Source of the DNA: JAURFX01 sp038125265
Lineage (GTDB): Bacteria; Pseudomonadota; Gammaproteobacteria; Steroidobacterales; Rariloculaceae
Direction: 5' to 3'
DNA: 24,813 bases
Assembly: GCA_038125265.1 (NCBI GenBank)
Contig: JAYPDM010000018.1
Span: 1 to 24,813, forward strand
How positions within the stretch are numbered: the first letter of the stretch is position 1; the number at the start of each line of letters is the position of its first letter. The notes beneath the pieces are model-generated. The model did no database searches. It was not told where the DNA came from and saw nothing but the letters and a program-made list of their open reading frames with translations. A program made the translations under genes and the position numbers. Below are positions 23,048 to 24,813 of the stretch, in pieces.

Positions 23048-24691
23048 CTACTCACTGGGTATGATCGGCAGTATGACCCTTGAGGGGTACTGGCCACCGA
23101 CATAAATTGAATTTTGCTCGAGGTTGTAAGCCGAGAAATAATGCGAGCCATCATGGGCATTAATATCAAGCCTGATTCGATGTCCGGGCTCAAAGACCAT
23201 GCTGGTTGCCCATATCTCAACCTCGATAGGCACGATCTCACCTGGAATGAGCTTCTCCTCACGCTCGTGCAAATAGACCGGTCGATAAAACGTCGATAAC
23301 TCAGGGTCAAGTCTACGATGGGAGACCTTCAAGATACCCCGTGTCGCGGTCTCAACGGTCCCGTCAGGTGCCATGTTTCTAAGATAGGCAAAAAGGTCCA
23401 TGTCGTTGGTCTCTGAGGAAACCCATAGCAATAGGTTAATGTGTCCGGTGACCTCTACCGCCTCATCGAGTGGCTCACTGACAAAGGTCACGGTCGGCTG
23501 ACCTCTCAGGCCCCTTGAGTAGGCCTCAGGCCCTGACTCGTAGCTAAGCTCAGTGGTGGCTACCGGTGCCTCATCAGATAGCATCAGGTCATGGATCGCA
23601 TTATCGACAACTCCCGCATCATTAGCCGTTAAATAGAATTCTTGGTACTGGGTTCGGGCCAAGGGCCACTCATTTTCAAAGCGCCACTCGCACTCACGCA
23701 CACTGGTCCTGACGCATAACTTCACGGGTGGCTCGTCCATGATGCCGGTCTCCATATCCTTGAGCCAGTAGTCGTACCAGCGAAGCATCTCAACCTTACC
23801 CTCATCAGAATAGAAGGCATCGACATGGCCGCCGATGTGCATTTGTAATTTTTTATTTTCGGCAACCGAACGGACGTAGCCATCGATATTACCTCGCATG
23901 TGGTGGTTCCATCCGCCCCAGTTCCCTGAACTGTAAAGAGGAACCTCGATCTGATCAAATTGGGCGCGTGACTTCACGTTATCCCACCAGGGACTATCAA
24001 GAGGGTGCGCCATAAAATTAAATAAGAGGTCCTCAGAGAGCGCATTCGAGTTGTCGGCGCGCTGGTCCTCGAGAAGCTGCTTGCCTCTGACATCAAGCCA
24101 CCATCTGCCATAAAATCCCTGATTAAAAAGGCCCCCATGAAACACTGAGTCGCGGTACATGTCAGCCCAGCCCTCCCAAGGTACGATGGTCGTTAGTGAT
24201 GGGGGCTGTAGACTCGCAACATTCCACTGGGTAATCGCGTAATAAGAGACGCCGATCAGGCCAACGCGCCCGTTGCTCCATGCCTGTGCACCGCCCCACT
24301 CTATCGCATCATAATAATCATAGGCCTCCTGCATCGACCAGATGTCAGACTGACCGTCTGAGGTGCCAGTGCCCCTGGTATCGACAAACACCAGCACATA
24401 GCCCCTGGCGGTCCACCAATCAGGCTCAGGTCTCTCGACGTGGGTAAAGGGTGGCTCGTGAGGGAGCACTCGGTCTAAGCTTTTTTGGTAGGCGCTTAGG
24501 CTCATAAGGACAGGGAACTCGCCTGCGGCATCGGGCCTATAGATATCTGCACGCAACGTCGTCCCATCGCGTGTCACGATCTCGACATCCTGCTCGAAGA
24601 TCACATCATAGATCGGCTGCGAAGCCTCCTGGGCGAAGCTGATGTTGCTGTATAAAAAAATAAATAGGTATAAAAGCGTAAACTTTTTCAC
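23048..24691 (-). CDS. Secreted CocE/NonD-family hydrolase (X-Pro dipeptidyl-peptidase-like)
   Basis: A 547-residue serine hydrolase of the CocE/NonD family; members cleave esters, alpha-amino-acid esters or X-Pro peptides. I start it at GTG 24691, giving a clear Sec signal peptide (MKKFTLLYLFIFLYSNISFA, then QEAS), with GGGAGG four bases upstream; a start 30 codons earlier adds sequence without family character and would enter the terminator. The catalytic domain has VTRDGTTLRADIYRP, VFVDTRGTGTSDG and the nucleophile LIGVSYYAITQW (Ser149). HIGGHVDAFYSDEG probably holds the catalytic His. The C-terminal jelly-roll domain (about 390-547) has VEVTGHINLLLWVSS and PGHRIRLDINAHD. It is first in a three-gene operon. 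The substrate is unknown. Confidence 0.88.
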   Translation of the reverse strand: MKKFTLLYLFIFLYSNISFAQEASQPIYDVIFEQDVEIVTRDGTTLRADIYRPDAAGEFPVLMSLSAYQKSLDRVLPHEPPFTHVERPEPDWWTARGYVLVFVDTRGTGTSDGQSDIWSMQEAYDYYDAIEWGGAQAWSNGRVGLIGVSYYAITQWNVASLQPPSLTTIVPWEGWADMYRDSVFHGGLFNQGFYGRWWLDVRGKQLLEDQRADNSNALSEDLLFNFMAHPLDSPWWDNVKSRAQFDQIEVPLYSSGNWGGWNHHMRGNIDGYVRSVAENKKLQMHIGGHVDAFYSDEGKVEMLRWYDYWLKDMETGIMDEPPVKLCVRTSVRECEWRFENEWPLARTQYQEFYLTANDAGVVDNAIHDLMLSDEAPVATTELSYESGPEAYSRGLRGQPTVTFVSEPLDEAVEVTGHINLLLWVSSETNDMDLFAYLRNMAPDGTVETATRGILKVSHRRLDPELSTFYRPVYLHEREEKLIPGEIVPIEVEIWATSMVFEPGHRIRLDINAHDGSHYFSAYNLEQNSIYVGGQYPSRVILPIIPSE

Positions 24692-24695
24692 TCGA

Positions 24696-24701
24696 CCTCC
24701 C
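24696..24701 (-). promoter_or_regulatory. Shine-Dalgarno that fixes the GTG start of the CocE-like gene
   Basis: GGGAGG on the minus strand, four bases before the GTG at 24691. It places the start exactly at the signal peptide and argues against the longer reading frame. Confidence 0.65.
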
Positions 24702-24727
24702 GTGGGTGTTCCATTAAAGAATAATCT

Positions 24728-24756
24728 ATTATAGCCAGCCCAATCGCCTTTATCGA
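24728..24756 (-). promoter_or_regulatory. Sigma-70-like promoter for the secreted-hydrolase operon
   Basis: Minus strand TCGATA (24756-24751, 4 of 6), 17-base spacer, perfect TATAAT (24733-24728). The predicted start is about 30 bases before the GTG. It begins four bases after the T tract of the upstream terminator, so the operon is insulated and independently expressed. Confidence 0.6.
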
Positions 24757-24759
24757 GCC

Positions 24760-24796
24760 AAAAAAAACGCGGTAGCCCCACTAGGAGACTACCGCG
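24760..24796 (-). terminator. Rho-independent terminator of a gene beyond the right edge
   Basis: On the minus strand CGCGGTAG (24796-24789) pairs perfectly with CTACCGCG (24775-24768), and the inner CTCC/GGGG can extend the stem. Eight T follow (24767-24760). It terminates a minus-strand transcript arriving from outside the window. In the plus direction no T run follows the stem directly, so it is most likely one-way. Confidence 0.88.
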
Positions 24797-24813
24797 CTTG
24801 ACTTTTCAGTCTG

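Noticed and set aside
24692..24781. Thirty extra codons at the start of the CocE-like gene
   Set aside because: They cover the promoter and reach into the upstream terminator, and hide the signal peptide. GTG at 24691 has a strong ribosome site.

Overview
The window reads as an almost gap-free stretch of chromosome from a free-living, probably marine and uncultivated, gammaproteobacterium. The evidence is the block yebC-ruvC-ruvA-ruvB-ybgC-tolQ-tolR-tolA-tolB-pal-cpoB, the order familiar from Pseudomonas, plus a FabA-type dehydratase/isomerase and a set of exported hydrolases and scavenging oxidoreductases. Host assignment beyond Gammaproteobacteria is inference. There is no transposase, integrase, phage gene, CRISPR array or rRNA, and no gene-free stretch over 300 bases.

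Left third (1-7746, minus strand): recombination and envelope housekeeping. YebC and the Holliday-junction proteins RuvC, RuvA and RuvB are followed with very short gaps or overlaps by YbgC and the complete Tol-Pal envelope machine, ending in a CpoB cut by the window edge. A good promoter lies just upstream of yebC (7776-7805).

Middle (7799-14009, minus strand): a second run in the order alr, fabA, a LOG-family phosphoribohydrolase-like gene, tRNA-Arg(CCU), a GT4 glycosyltransferase, then a two-subunit Tat-exported molybdenum hydroxylase (2Fe-2S subunit and molybdopterin subunit). The tRNA sits 4 bases after the LOG stop codon and 5 bases before the glycosyltransferase start codon. The molybdenum enzyme lies directly upstream of yebC, where aspS is common in relatives.

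Right third: a plus-strand acrylyl-CoA reductase-like (AcuI/YhdH) gene meets, stop codon to stop codon, a minus-strand operon for a 2-oxo acid dehydrogenase complex (E1 alpha, E1 beta, E2) that ends in a Rossmann-fold NADP oxidoreductase carrying a Sec signal peptide. A 144-base divergent region with a 9-bp inverted repeat separates this operon from a plus-strand dmlA/ttuC-like dehydrogenase plus TauE/SafE permease operon. D-malate oxidation to pyruvate and pyruvate oxidation to acetyl-CoA would join naturally here, but the substrates are not proven. The last operon (minus strand) encodes two secreted alpha/beta hydrolases and a cytosolic ACMSD-type amidohydrolase, driven by a promoter that lies just after a strong terminator at the right edge.

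The best candidates for something new are the exported Rossmann oxidoreductase tied to the 2-oxo acid dehydrogenase, the divergent operator region, the secreted-hydrolase/amidohydrolase operon and the tRNA that abuts a start codon. No wholly novel multi-gene system is clearly visible.
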